Below are positions 43,149-53,731 of a DNA stretch of 64,000 bases, in pieces; position 1 is the stretch's first letter, and every line of letters begins with the position of its first letter. Source of the stretch: Pantoea sp. Ap-967 (GTDB taxonomy: Bacteria; Pseudomonadota; Gammaproteobacteria; Pseudomonadales; Pseudomonadaceae); NCBI RefSeq assembly GCF_011752565.1, contig NZ_VWXK01000006.1, positions 62,001-126,000 of the forward strand, written 5' to 3'. Below the pieces are notes generated by a model. That model worked only from the letters and a program-made list of their open reading frames with translations, ran no database searches and was not told where the DNA came from. The position numbers and the translations under genes were made by a program.

Positions 43149-43854
43149 GGGCCGCCAGCAGGTAACCACTGCCACGCACGGTGCGGATCAGCCGCGGCGG
43201 CTTGCCAGTGTCGCGCAGGCGCTGGCGCAGGCGGCTGACGGCCATGTCGACGATGCGGTCCAGGGGCATCGGTTCTCGGCCACGGGTGGCATTGCCGATG
43301 GTGTCGCGGTCAAGAATCTGCTGCGGGTGGTCGAGAAACAGCTTGAGCAGGGCGAAGTCGGCGCCGGAAAGCATCACTTCCTCGCCATCGCGGTGGAACA
43401 GGCGGTGGCTGACGGTGTCCAGCCGCCAGTCGTCGAAGGCCAGCACGGCGGTGGCAGGCGCGGCCTGGCCGAACTCGGCGCGGCGCAGCAGCGCCTTGAT
43501 GCGCGCCTGCAGCTCGCGGGGGCTGAACGGCTTGCCCAGGTAGTCGTCGGCGCCCAGTTCCAGGCCAATGACCCGGTCGGCCTCGTCGGAGCTGGCAGTC
43601 AACATGATGATCGGCACCCGCGACTGGCGCGGGTGCTGGCGTACCCAGCGGCACAGGCTGAAGCCGTCTTCGTCAGGCAGCATGACGTCGAGAATCACCA
43701 GGTCGCAGGGGGTGGTTTCCAGCGCCTGGCGAAAGCCTTGGCCGTCGGCTTCGGCATGCACCTGCAGGCCGCAGCGGCTGAGGTAGGTTTGTAGCAGTTC
43801 ACGGATTTCCTGGTCGTCGTCGACCATCAGGATCGATTTGCCGGCAGTGCTCAA
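43132..43854 (-). CDS. gltR: OmpR-family response regulator GltR
   Basis: 240 residues. Receiver domain with phospho-acceptor Asp in CDLVILDVMLPDEDGF, acidic pocket VDDDQE and Lys in LGKPFSPREL. Winged-helix C-terminus with DRIVDMAVSRLRQRLRD and RTVRGSGYLL. It regulates glucose transport genes in Pseudomonas (known). Lies 70 bp downstream of glk, in the edd-glk-gltR-gltS order. Confidence 0.93.
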   Translation of the reverse strand: MSTAGKSILMVDDDQEIRELLQTYLSRCGLQVHAEADGQGFRQALETTPCDLVILDVMLPDEDGFSLCRWVRQHPRQSRVPIIMLTASSDEADRVIGLELGADDYLGKPFSPRELQARIKALLRRAEFGQAAPATAVLAFDDWRLDTVSHRLFHRDGEEVMLSGADFALLKLFLDHPQQILDRDTIGNATRGREPMPLDRIVDMAVSRLRQRLRDTGKPPRLIRTVRGSGYLLAAHVSCA

Positions 43855-43924
43855 GGTGTCCCGCCCTCTTGTGTGTCACAGGTCTTTTCTGCCTGTTTTC
43901 CATGGGGGCCGCGCAGCAACCCCA

Positions 43925-44880
43925 TCAGTGATCCAGCGTTTGCTGTAATGCCACCCCTGCGCCCAACAGTCCAGAGAATTCCGCGGTCACCAGCCACACC
44001 GGCACACCGGCGAAGTAGCCACTCATGCAGCCCTTGTCGGCAAAGCTGTGGGCAAAGCCGCTGCGCAGGAACAGTTCGGCAAAGCGCGGGATCACGCCGC
44101 CGACAATATAAACCCCACCCCGTGCACCCAGGGTCAGGACATTGTTACCGGCCACCCGGCCGAGGAACCGGCAGAACTGCTCGACCACCGCCAGCGCCCG
44201 CGGCTCGCCGCCCAGCGCTGCATCGGTGATCTGTGCCGGGGACGTGTGTCGCGGCGTGTCGCCATCGAGCGCGCAGATAGCCTGGTACAACCGCACCAGG
44301 CCACCGCCACTGAGCACGGTTTCGGCGCTGACATGGCCGATCTGTGCATGGATCTGCTGTTGAATCGCCGCCTCGCGGGCATTGCCCACCGGCAGGTCGA
44401 CATGCCCGCCCTCACCCGGCAGCGCCTGCCAGTGCTGCTCGCCCAGGCGCAGCAGGCTGCCGACGCCAAGGCCGGTGCCCGGGCCAATCACCAGCGCCGG
44501 CCGCGACGGGTCGGCCTGGCCGGGGCACACCTCGCGGTACTCACCCGGTTGCAGGCGGGTCATGCCCAGGGCCTGGGCGGAAAAGTCGTTGATCAGCAGC
44601 AGCCGCTCGACCTGCAAGGTCTGGCAGAAGGCCTTGTGGCTGAGCCGCCAATGGTTGTTGGTGAAGCGAAACTCATCGCCATCGACCGGCCCGGCCACGG
44701 CCAGGCACACGGCCGCCAGGCCGCCACGGGCAATGCCGTGGCCATGCAGGTAGGCCTCGATGGCCTGCTCCGGGCTGGTGTAGTCCGCCGTGGCGAAAAC
44801 CTTCACCTGGTACAGCTGGTTGTCACGCCACAACGCAAAACGGGCATTGGTGCCACCGATGTCGCCAACCAGCAGGTCCT

Positions 44881-44884
<4 letters not shown>
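43925..44884 (-). CDS. glk: Glucokinase
   Basis: 319 residues from the ATG at 44884 ([18 protein letters not shown]), the phosphate-1 motif at the N-terminus. [15 protein letters not shown] and [11 protein letters not shown] (GEGGH sugar-binding block) mark the bacterial Glk family. It phosphorylates cytosolic glucose to G6P for Zwf. ATGA overlap with the edd stop. Confidence 0.96.
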
Positions 44885-46707
<1,823 letters not shown>

Positions 46708-46829
46708 GAACTGGACTCCAGGCTAATTGTAAGGGCGGTTTGCCGGGCATTTCCCCTCCAAACGATTGCGGCCTAGGCTCAAGGAAAGGGAGCCGGCGGC
46801 AACCGGGAGGCACTGCGCCCAACCACTCG

Positions 46830-46845
46830 TTGTATGTTTAAACAA
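46830..46845 (-). promoter_or_regulatory. HexR operator for edd
   Basis: TTGT-ATGTTTAA-ACAA, a perfect TTGT-N8-ACAA HexR consensus. It is the nearer of two sites to edd in the 264-bp divergent edd/gap region. Confidence 0.78.
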
Positions 46846-46892
46846 AATTCTGCCACTAAAAAGGCTTGTTTTCTATCTGCCAGTGAATAATC

Positions 46893-46907
46893 TTGTAATT
46901 CCAACAA
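46893..46907 (+). promoter_or_regulatory. HexR operator for gap
   Basis: TTGT-AATTCCA-ACAA, a perfect TTGT-N7-ACAA HexR consensus, 65 bp before the gap ATG. Separate sites for edd and gap fit the known binding of P. putida HexR to both promoters. Confidence 0.8.
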
Positions 46908-46971
46908 CAAAACCGTTTCAGTGAAGCTTCTTTGTGCCACAGCTTTCACTCGGACTGCCAGAGGTACTGCC

Positions 46972-47973
46972 ATGACCCTTCGCATCGCCATCAACGGATT
47001 CGGCCGCATCGGGCGCAACGTCCTGCGCGCACTGTATACCCAAGGCTACCGCCAGGACCTGCAGGTCGTCGCCATCAACGACCTGGGCGACAGCGCGATG
47101 AACGCCCACCTGCTCAAGTACGACAGCGTGCACGGCACCTTCGATGCCGTGGTGGAGGCCGACCATGAAAGCCTCACGGTCAACGGTGACCGCATCGCGG
47201 TAAGCGCCATTCGCAACCCGGCCGAGCTGCCCTGGAAGGCCGAGGCGATCGACGTGGTGTTCGAATGCACCGGGCTGTTCACCGACCGCGCCAAGGCCGC
47301 CGCGCACCTGGCTGCCGGGGCGGGCAAGGTGATTGTCTCGGCGCCGGGCAAGGGGGTTGATGCCACGGTGGTGTACGGGGTCAACCACGACAGCCTGCGG
47401 GCCTCGCACCAGGTTATTTCCAATGCCTCGTGCACCACCAACTGCCTGGCCCCGGTGGCCCAGGTGCTGCACCGCGAGTTCGGCATCGAGCAGGGGCTGA
47501 TGACCACCATCCATGCCTACACCAACGACCAGGTGCTGACCGACGTCTACCACAGCGACCCCTACCGCGCCCGCTCGGCCACCCAGTCGATGATCCCAAG
47601 CAAAACCGGCGCCGCCGAGGCCGTGGGCCTGGTGCTGCCGGAGCTGGCTGGCAAGCTGACGGGCATGGCGGTGCGGGTACCGGTGATCAACGTGTCGCTG
47701 GTCGACCTCACCGTCAACCTGCGCCGCGAGGCTACGGCGGAGCAGGTCAACCAGTTGTTCCTCGAAGCCAGCCAGCACTCCAGGGTGTTGGGTTACAACG
47801 CGTTGCCGCTGGTGTCGTGCGACTTCAACCATAACCCGCTGTCGTCGATCTTCGACGCCAACCATACCCGCGCCAATGGGCGCATGCTCAAGGTGATGGC
47901 GTGGTATGACAACGAATGGGGGTTCTCCAACCGGATGTTGGACAATTGCCTGGCGTTGGCCAGTGCGCGTTGA
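46972..47973 (+). CDS. gap: Glyceraldehyde-3-phosphate dehydrogenase, type I
   Basis: 333 residues from the ATG at 46972 ([18 protein letters not shown]), AGAGG upstream. Rossmann NAD-binding N-terminus and catalytic Cys in [18 protein letters not shown]-terminal [13 protein letters not shown]. It oxidises glyceraldehyde-3-phosphate from the Eda reaction. An in-frame ATG at 46921 adds residues absent from the family. Confidence 0.97.
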   Translation: MTLRIAINGFGRIGRNVLRALYTQGYRQDLQVVAINDLGDSAMNAHLLKYDSVHGTFDAVVEADHESLTVNGDRIAVSAIRNPAELPWKAEAIDVVFECTGLFTDRAKAAAHLAAGAGKVIVSAPGKGVDATVVYGVNHDSLRASHQVISNASCTTNCLAPVAQVLHREFGIEQGLMTTIHAYTNDQVLTDVYHSDPYRARSATQSMIPSKTGAAEAVGLVLPELAGKLTGMAVRVPVINVSLVDLTVNLRREATAEQVNQLFLEASQHSRVLGYNALPLVSCDFNHNPLSSIFDANHTRANGRMLKVMAWYDNEWGFSNRMLDNCLALASAR

Positions 47974-48160
47974 GGGTTGTTGGCGTTTGACGGGGGATTT
48001 TCAGCGCCTGTGAGATCGAGCGCCGCCTGCGCGGCGCATCGCAGGCAAGCCTGCTCCTACAAAGGACCGCACGGGCGGCACGCGATCTCATTGGCACCGC
48101 AAATGCCAAGGCATACACACCGCATCCCCCAAACTTTACCTTTTCTTAACAAATCCAAGC
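47974..48160. other. Intergenic region gap / ECF sigma with degenerate REP
   Basis: About 48010-48060 contains GATCGAGCGCCGCCTGCGCGGC followed by GCAGGCAAGCCTGCTCCTAC, a diverged REP. The core GATCGAGCGCCGC is shared with 16199 and 24620. No gene is supported. Confidence 0.55.
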
Positions 48161-48192
48161 TTGACCTGGCAAACAGATGATAAGCATTATCA
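48161..48192 (+). promoter_or_regulatory. Fur box overlapping the ECF sigma gene promoter
   Basis: TGATAAG-C-ATTATCA (48178-48192) matches the 7-1-7 Fur consensus TGATAAT-N-ATTATCA with one mismatch. A TTGACC -35 at 48161 pairs with CATTAT at 48185 (18-bp spacer), so Fur would cover the -10. This implies iron repression of the sigma gene 28 bp downstream. Confidence 0.8.
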
Positions 48193-48219
48193 TTCACCCT
48201 TCATCGGCCAGGTTTCCCC

Positions 48220-48732
48220 GTGAGTCAGTCCCGGTTCAACTCCGTCTTCCTCGTTCAGCGCCTTTCCCTGCTGCGTACCCTGCAGCGCATGGTGGGCAAC
48301 CCCAGCACGGCCGAAGACCTGTTGCAGGAAACCTACCTGCGGGTGTCCCGTGCGCTGGGCGAGCGGCCCATCGAACACCTTGAGCCGTTCGTCTTCCAAA
48401 CCGCACGCAACCTCGCCCTGGACCACCTGCGCACGCGCCGGGTACAGGCGCGCATGCTGGTCGACGATGTGCCCGACGAAGTGCTGCACAACATCGCCGC
48501 GCCCGCCGGCAGCAGCGAAGACGCCGCCCATGCCGAACAACTGCTCAAGCACCTGAGCGTCAGCCTCAACCAGCTCACCGAGCGCCAGCAGCGCATCTTC
48601 ATCCTCAGCCGCCTGCACGGCGCCAGCTACCTGGAAATCGCCGAGCAGTTGAACGTCTCGGCCAGCACGGTTCAGAAGGAACTGAAACTGATCATGGCAA
48701 TCTGCATGGGCGTGGCCGATCGCCTCAAGTGA
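48220..48732 (+). CDS. FecI-like ECF sigma factor
   Basis: 170 residues from a GTG start. Sigma region 2 is NPSTAEDLLQETYLRVSRAL...FQTARNLALDHLRTRR; region 4 is LTERQQRIFILSRLHGASYLEIAEQLNVSASTVQKEL. Iron-starvation sigma factor of the FecI class that should transcribe the receptor gene when signalled through the FecR-like protein. Order sigma-FecR-receptor is the standard cell-surface-signalling layout. Resembles HasI of heme systems. Confidence 0.93.
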   Translation: MSQSRFNSVFLVQRLSLLRTLQRMVGNPSTAEDLLQETYLRVSRALGERPIEHLEPFVFQTARNLALDHLRTRRVQARMLVDDVPDEVLHNIAAPAGSSEDAAHAEQLLKHLSVSLNQLTERQQRIFILSRLHGASYLEIAEQLNVSASTVQKELKLIMAICMGVADRLK

Positions 48733-48822
48733 GCCGACCGTTGGCGGCCTGATTGCGGCCTGGGCCTTGCCAGGCGGCGCCTTAGCCATGATCATTCGGA
48801 AAAACCATTTCAAGGACCCACC

Positions 48823-49785
48823 GTGACCGACCGCCCTGCCCACCGCCCGTCCGCTGCCGGGGCCGACGCCCGCGCCCGCGCGCTGGACGAGGCGCTGGAC
48901 TGGCTGGTGCGCCTGCAATGCGCCAGCGACGCGGACACCCAGGCCTTCGAGCAGTGGCTCAGCGCCGCGCCGGAAAACGCCGAGGCCTATGTCGAGGCCG
49001 AAGCCCTGTGGAACGGCACGCCGCTGCGCCAGGCCGCCACGCACATGCACCAGGGCCGTCGGCGTTCACTGCGCGGGCGCCTGCGCAGCCATTGGAAACC
49101 CCTGGCCACCGCCGCCATGCTGCTGGTCGGCCTAGTGACCTTCGGCAACCTGCCGGTGCGCCTGCAGGCCGATCACCTGACCGTGGTCGGCGAGCGCCAG
49201 CGCCTGCAACTGGACGACGGCGCCAAGGTACTGCTCAACACCAACTCGGCCTTTGCCAGCGACCTGCAGGGCGGCCGCCAGGTGGCGCGCCTGCTGCAGG
49301 GCGAGGCGTACTTCCAGGTGCCCGGCGGCGCCCAACCACCGCTTGAAGTGCAGGCTGGGCCCTTGCGTGCCCAGGTGCGCGACACCGACTTCGCCGTGCG
49401 CTACCTCGATGGCCAGGCCCAGGTGCGCGTGCAACGCGGCGACGTCGACCTGCAGGCCGCCAGTGACCAGCGCATCCGCCTCAGCGCCGGTGACAGCATC
49501 AGCGTCGGCCCCCAGGGTTTCGGCCAGCGCCAGCGCGCCGACCTGCGCAAGGACCTGGCCTGGGTCGATGGCCGCCTGGTGTTCGAAAACTGCCCGCTGA
49601 GCCAGGTGCTGGCCGAAGTGCGGCGCTATTACCCAGGCTGGATCATCAACCGCAACAGCGCGCTTGGCGACATGGCCGTCACCGGCAACTACCGCCTCGA
49701 CCAACCATTGGAAACCTTGCGCGCCCTGGCCCACATCACCTCGGCGCAGCTGCATGAGTTCCCGGCGGTGGTGATTCTCAACTGA
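48823..49785 (+). CDS. FecR-like transmembrane sigma regulator
   Basis: 320 residues from a GTG start with AAGGA upstream. N-terminal cytoplasmic domain (DUF4880-like, LDWLVRLQCASDADTQAFEQWL) binds the sigma factor. A membrane helix is at about 89-106 (ATAAMLLVGLVTFGNL). The periplasmic FecR domain (LNTNSAFASDLQGGRQVARLLQGEAYFQV) contacts the receptor's STN domain. C-terminal STN-like part LENCPLSQVLAEVRRYYPGW-like (FENCPLSQVLAEV). It transmits heme occupancy. Confidence 0.93.
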   Translation: MTDRPAHRPSAAGADARARALDEALDWLVRLQCASDADTQAFEQWLSAAPENAEAYVEAEALWNGTPLRQAATHMHQGRRRSLRGRLRSHWKPLATAAMLLVGLVTFGNLPVRLQADHLTVVGERQRLQLDDGAKVLLNTNSAFASDLQGGRQVARLLQGEAYFQVPGGAQPPLEVQAGPLRAQVRDTDFAVRYLDGQAQVRVQRGDVDLQAASDQRIRLSAGDSISVGPQGFGQRQRADLRKDLAWVDGRLVFENCPLSQVLAEVRRYYPGWIINRNSALGDMAVTGNYRLDQPLETLRALAHITSAQLHEFPAVVILN

Positions 49786-49847
49786 CCTGAAACTATTTTT
49801 ACGCGATCGCGCTACCCCGCCCGTCTCGTTATAGCCAATGCAACTGA

Positions 49848-49867
49848 TTCTTGTTTGAAAACAAGAA
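49848..49867. promoter_or_regulatory. 20-bp perfect palindrome before the heme receptor gene
   Basis: TTCTTGTTT-GA-AAACAAGAA, 44 bp upstream of the receptor ATG in the 125-bp gap after the FecR-like gene. It could be a regulator operator or a 5'UTR stem. It does not match the Fur consensus. Confidence 0.5.
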
Positions 49868-49910
49868 CGGTCATCACCTATAACAGTTCGCGCGTCAGGG
49901 AGCGCTATCG

Positions 49911-52499
49911 ATGTCAACTGGTCCATCTCGCCCGTCCACCCTTCCCCGCCGTACAGGGCAACTGTCCCTGTTGACCTTGGCCCTGCTCGCCAGCGGCGCC
50001 TGCAGCCTTCCGGCACTGGCCGCAGAGCCTGCCCAGGCGAGCAGCCCGCGCATGGGCGACTACCGCTTCAGCATCGCCCAGCAGCCACTGGTGGAGGCGA
50101 TCAACGCCTTCAGCAAGGTCACCGGCTGGCAGGTCGGCTTCAGCGCCGAGCTGGCCAATGGCATAGCCTCGCCGGGCGTGCAGGGCTCGCTGCCACCGGA
50201 AGCCGCGCTGCAGCGCCTGCTGCAAGGCACCGGCCTGGGTTACCGCAAGATCGGTAACGGCAACGTGGTGCTCGAACGCCAGTCGTCGAGCAACGTCATC
50301 GCCCTGCAACAGATGACCGTCAGTGCCACCCGCAGCGCCCAGGACGTCAGCCAGGTGCCAAGCACCGTGACGGTACAGACCCGCGAGCAACTGGACCGGC
50401 AGAACGTCAACAACATCCAGGAACTGGTACGCTACGAACCCGGCGTGTCGGTAGCCGGCACTGGCCAGCGCAGCGGCCTGAACGGCTACAACATCCGCGG
50501 CATCGACGGCGAGCGTATTCTTACCCAGATCGATGGCGTGTCGATTCCCGACAGCTTCTTCTATGGCCCCTACGCCCAAACCCAGCGCAACTACGTCGAC
50601 CCCGAGATCGTCAAGCGCGTGGAAATCCTCCGCGGCCCGGCCTCGGTGCTGTACGGCAGCAACGCCATCGGCGGCGCGGTGAGCTACTTCACCCTCGACC
50701 CGGAAGACATCATCAAGCCAGGCAAGGACGTGGGTGCGCGCCTGAAGACCGGCTACAGCTCGGCTGACGACAGCTGGCTGACCTCCGCCACCGTGGCCGG
50801 CCGCCAGGGTGATTTCGACGGCCTGCTGCACCTGAGCCAGCGCAATGGCCACGAAACCGAGTCCTACGGCGGCCATGGCGGCACCGGCCTTGCCCGTACC
50901 GCAGCCAACCCTGAAGACGTGCGCACCACCAACGTGCTGGCCAAGCTCGGCTGGAACTACGCCGACGACGCACGCCTGGGTTTCACCTACGAGCGCTACA
51001 AGGATGACCGCGACCAGAACATCAAGAGCGCCGTCGGCGGCCCGTTCATTCCGGCATTTGGCGGCATGGGGTACTACAAGGCACGCAGTGGCAACGATAC
51101 CGTCACGCGCGAGCGCTTCGGCATCAACCATGAATTCGGCCTGGATTCGCTGGTTGCCGACCACGTGAAGTGGAGCCTGAACTACCAGATCGCCAAGACC
51201 GACCAGCACACCGATGAAATCTACGCGCCTCCGGGCCGCCAGGTGCTGCGGACCCGAGACACCACCTACAAAGACCGCCAGTGGGTATTCGATGCCCAGC
51301 TGGACAAAGCCTTCAGCCTCGGTGCTACCGACCACCTGCTGACCTATGGCACCACCCTCAAGCATGAGAAGGTCAGCGGCTCGCGCAGCGGCACCGGCAC
51401 TTGCCTGGCAGTGGGTTCGGGTTGCTCGGCCGTAGGTGCCGACCGCCCAGCAGACGGCCAGACCCTGGTCAGCGACTTCCCGGACCCAACCGTCAACACC
51501 TACAGCCTGTTTGCCCAGGATGAAATTCGCTGGAACAACTGGACCTTCCTGCCCGGTGCCCGCTACGACTACACGCGCATGGAGCCGAAGTTCACCGACG
51601 CCTTCCTGCGCGGCATCCAGGGCACGGGTACCGCGCCTTCCAGCCTCGACGACTCGGACAAGAAGTGGCACCGGGTGTCGCCGAAGTTCGGCGTAACCTA
51701 CGCCTTCAACGACAACTACACCTGGTACGGCCAGTACGCCGAGGGCTTCCGCACGCCGACCGCCAAGTCGATGTACGGGCGCTTCGAAAACCAGACCCTG
51801 GGCTACGTCGTGCAGGGCAACCCCGGGCTTGAGCCGGAAAAGAGCAAGAGCTACGAAACCGGCCTGCGCGGCAACTTCGAGGCGGGCAACTTCAGCACCG
51901 CAGTGTTCTACAACAAGTACCGCGACTTCATCGACGAAGACGCCGTGCAGTCGGCCAACCTGGAAACCACCTTCCAGGCCAACAACATCAAGCACGCCAC
52001 CATCAAGGGTGCCGAGATCAAGGGCCGCCTGAACCTCGACCACTTCGGTGCACCGGCCGGCCTCTACACCCAAGGCTCGATCGCCTACCAGTACGGCCGC
52101 AACGATGACAATGGCCAGCCGCTGAACACCGTCAACCCGCTGACCGGTGTGTTCGGCCTGGGCTACGAGCAGCAGAACTACGGCGGCCTGCTGAGCTGGA
52201 CCCTGGTCAAGCGTAAAACCCGCGTCGACGATTCCACCTTCTTCGCCCCCGACGGCAAGAGCTCGCAGTTCCGCACCCCCGGCTACGGCGTGCTGGACCT
52301 GAGCGGCTTCTACAAGGTGACCGACGACGTGACCGTCAATGCCGGGCTGTACAACCTGACCGACAAGAAATACTGGCAGTGGGATTCGGTACGCGGCTAC
52401 GACGGCCAGGGTGAAGCCGGCGTGACCCAACCCGCCAACCTCGACCGCCTGACCATGCCTGGGCGCAATTTCGCCATCAATGTGGTGTGGGATATCTGA
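49911..52499 (+). CDS. TonB-dependent heme receptor with signalling (STN) domain, HasR-like
   Basis: 862 residues. Signal peptide ends about residue 42 (ALAAEPAQA). STN signalling domain about 48-125 (YRFSIAQQPLVEAINAFSKVT). TonB box around LQQMTVSATR, then plug (NIRGIDGERILTQIDGVS, RRVEILRGPASVLYGSNAIGG-like) and a 22-strand barrel ending in IleTrpAspIle. It resembles hemoglobin/heme receptors. The STN domain plus upstream sigma/FecR pair indicates self-induction by heme. No hasA hemophore gene is in the window. Confidence 0.92.
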   Translation: MSTGPSRPSTLPRRTGQLSLLTLALLASGACSLPALAAEPAQASSPRMGDYRFSIAQQPLVEAINAFSKVTGWQVGFSAELANGIASPGVQGSLPPEAALQRLLQGTGLGYRKIGNGNVVLERQSSSNVIALQQMTVSATRSAQDVSQVPSTVTVQTREQLDRQNVNNIQELVRYEPGVSVAGTGQRSGLNGYNIRGIDGERILTQIDGVSIPDSFFYGPYAQTQRNYVDPEIVKRVEILRGPASVLYGSNAIGGAVSYFTLDPEDIIKPGKDVGARLKTGYSSADDSWLTSATVAGRQGDFDGLLHLSQRNGHETESYGGHGGTGLARTAANPEDVRTTNVLAKLGWNYADDARLGFTYERYKDDRDQNIKSAVGGPFIPAFGGMGYYKARSGNDTVTRERFGINHEFGLDSLVADHVKWSLNYQIAKTDQHTDEIYAPPGRQVLRTRDTTYKDRQWVFDAQLDKAFSLGATDHLLTYGTTLKHEKVSGSRSGTGTCLAVGSGCSAVGADRPADGQTLVSDFPDPTVNTYSLFAQDEIRWNNWTFLPGARYDYTRMEPKFTDAFLRGIQGTGTAPSSLDDSDKKWHRVSPKFGVTYAFNDNYTWYGQYAEGFRTPTAKSMYGRFENQTLGYVVQGNPGLEPEKSKSYETGLRGNFEAGNFSTAVFYNKYRDFIDEDAVQSANLETTFQANNIKHATIKGAEIKGRLNLDHFGAPAGLYTQGSIAYQYGRNDDNGQPLNTVNPLTGVFGLGYEQQNYGGLLSWTLVKRKTRVDDSTFFAPDGKSSQFRTPGYGVLDLSGFYKVTDDVTVNAGLYNLTDKKYWQWDSVRGYDGQGEAGVTQPANLDRLTMPGRNFAINVVWDI

Positions 52500-52507
52500 C
52501 CGCAGGC

Positions 52508-52578
52508 CTGGCCTCTTCGCGGGGCAAGCCCGCGCCTACATCCCCTGTAGGCGCGGGCTTGCCCCGCGAAGAGGCCAG
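52508..52578. repeat. Perfect 33-bp REP palindrome, 5-nt loop
   Basis: Arms 52508-52540 and 52546-52578 are exact complements around TCCCC, beginning CTGGCCTCTTCGCGGGGCAA. It lies just after the receptor stop, before hemO, and would form a very stable stem in the transcript. Confidence 0.9.
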
Positions 52579-52670
52579 TAAATCAAACCCAAAACCGCAA
52601 TTTTTTTACTGTCCCCGCCCTGCTGTTTCGTCTTGTCACTAGACGCCCTCATTTTTCCAAGGACACCCCC

Positions 52671-53264
52671 ATGACCGACCGCCCAGCCCTGCGCTCGCAA
52701 CGCCTGAACCAGGTCACCCACGCCCCCCACAGCGAGCTCGATGCCCTGGTCAAATCCCACGCGCCGTTCGACAGCCGTGAAAGCTTCGCACGCTTCGTGG
52801 TCGCCCAATACCTGTTCCAGGCCGAACTCAAGGCCCTGTACAACGACCCGCAACTGATCGCCATCGTCCCGGACCTGGCCGAGCGTTGCCGCGCCGAACA
52901 GGCGCGCCTGGACCTGGCCGACCTGAACACCGAAGTTCCGGCCGCCGTGCCCGGTGCCGTGCAGAATCCGAGCCTGGCTGAAGCCATGGGCTGGATCTTC
53001 GTCTCCGAAGGCTCCAAACTGGGCGCTGCGTTTCTGATCAAGCGTGCCGTGGCCCTGGAACTGTCCGACAGCTTCGGCGCCCGTCACCTCGGCGAGCCGG
53101 CCGGTGGCCGTGCCGAAGGCTGGAAGCAGTTCACCCGCATCCTCGACGGCCTTGAGCTGTCGCCTGAGGAAGACGCCGCCGCCGAGCGCGCTGCGGTCGC
53201 CGCCTTCGAGCGTTTCACCGAACTGCTCAAGCATGCCTACGCCGCCGACGCCGCACTGGCCTGA
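52671..53264 (+). CDS. hemO: Heme oxygenase (HemO/PigA type)
   Basis: 197 residues, soluble. N-terminal TDRPALRSQRLNQVTHAPHSELD holds candidate proximal His (His17/His20), and SEGSKLGAAFLIKRAV is the distal helix with Gly-rich kink. It opens heme to biliverdin, releasing iron in the cytosol. The receptor-heme oxygenase order gives a complete heme-iron path. AAGGA upstream. Confidence 0.93.
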   Translation: MTDRPALRSQRLNQVTHAPHSELDALVKSHAPFDSRESFARFVVAQYLFQAELKALYNDPQLIAIVPDLAERCRAEQARLDLADLNTEVPAAVPGAVQNPSLAEAMGWIFVSEGSKLGAAFLIKRAVALELSDSFGARHLGEPAGGRAEGWKQFTRILDGLELSPEEDAAAERAAVAAFERFTELLKHAYAADAALA

Positions 53265-53274
53265 GACGCACCAA

Positions 53275-53305
53275 CCGGCCGCCCCTCCGGCGGCCGGACG
53301 TTTTT
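53275..53305 (+). terminator. Rho-independent terminator after hemO
   Basis: CCGGCCGCC-CCTCC-GGCGGCCGG followed by ACG and five T residues, 11 bases past the hemO stop. Confidence 0.85.
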
Positions 53306-53317
53306 CGCAGTGAGACC

Positions 53318-53731
53318 ATGACCCGACCCGCCCGCTCCAAACTGTCCCGCCTGCTGTACGGCATCCTGGCTTATGTCAGCTTGGGTATCGGCCTGGTCGC
53401 CATCGTCATTCCCGGCCTGCCGACCACCGAGTTCATTCTGCTGGCCGCCTGGGCGGCAACGCGCAGTTCGCCGCGCCTGTCGGCCTGGCTGGAAAATCAC
53501 CGGTTGTTCGGGCCCATTTTGCACAACTGGCGCAACGGCAAGGTGATCCAGCGCCGCGCCAAAGTCAGCGCGACCCTCAGCATGCTGCTGTGCGCAGGCC
53601 TGATGCTGACCTTCCTCGACCACCACTGGCCGGTGTTCCTGGCCATCGCCGGCATGACCCTGGGCAACCTGTGGATCTGGTCGCGCCCGGAGCGCCTGTG
53701 CCCCGCCGCGTCACAGGCTCAGCAGCCCTGA
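53318..53731 (+). CDS. DUF454 (YbaN-family) inner-membrane protein
   Basis: 137 residues with three membrane segments (about 11-33, 36-48, 85-120). YGILAYVSLGIGLVAIVIPGLPTTEFILLAAWAATRSSPR is the DUF454 signature block (split here by context). Function unknown; family members often sit beside heme or iron genes. Its last 21 bp overlap the convergent arcD paralogue. Confidence 0.9.
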   Translation: MTRPARSKLSRLLYGILAYVSLGIGLVAIVIPGLPTTEFILLAAWAATRSSPRLSAWLENHRLFGPILHNWRNGKVIQRRAKVSATLSMLLCAGLMLTFLDHHWPVFLAIAGMTLGNLWIWSRPERLCPAASQAQQP

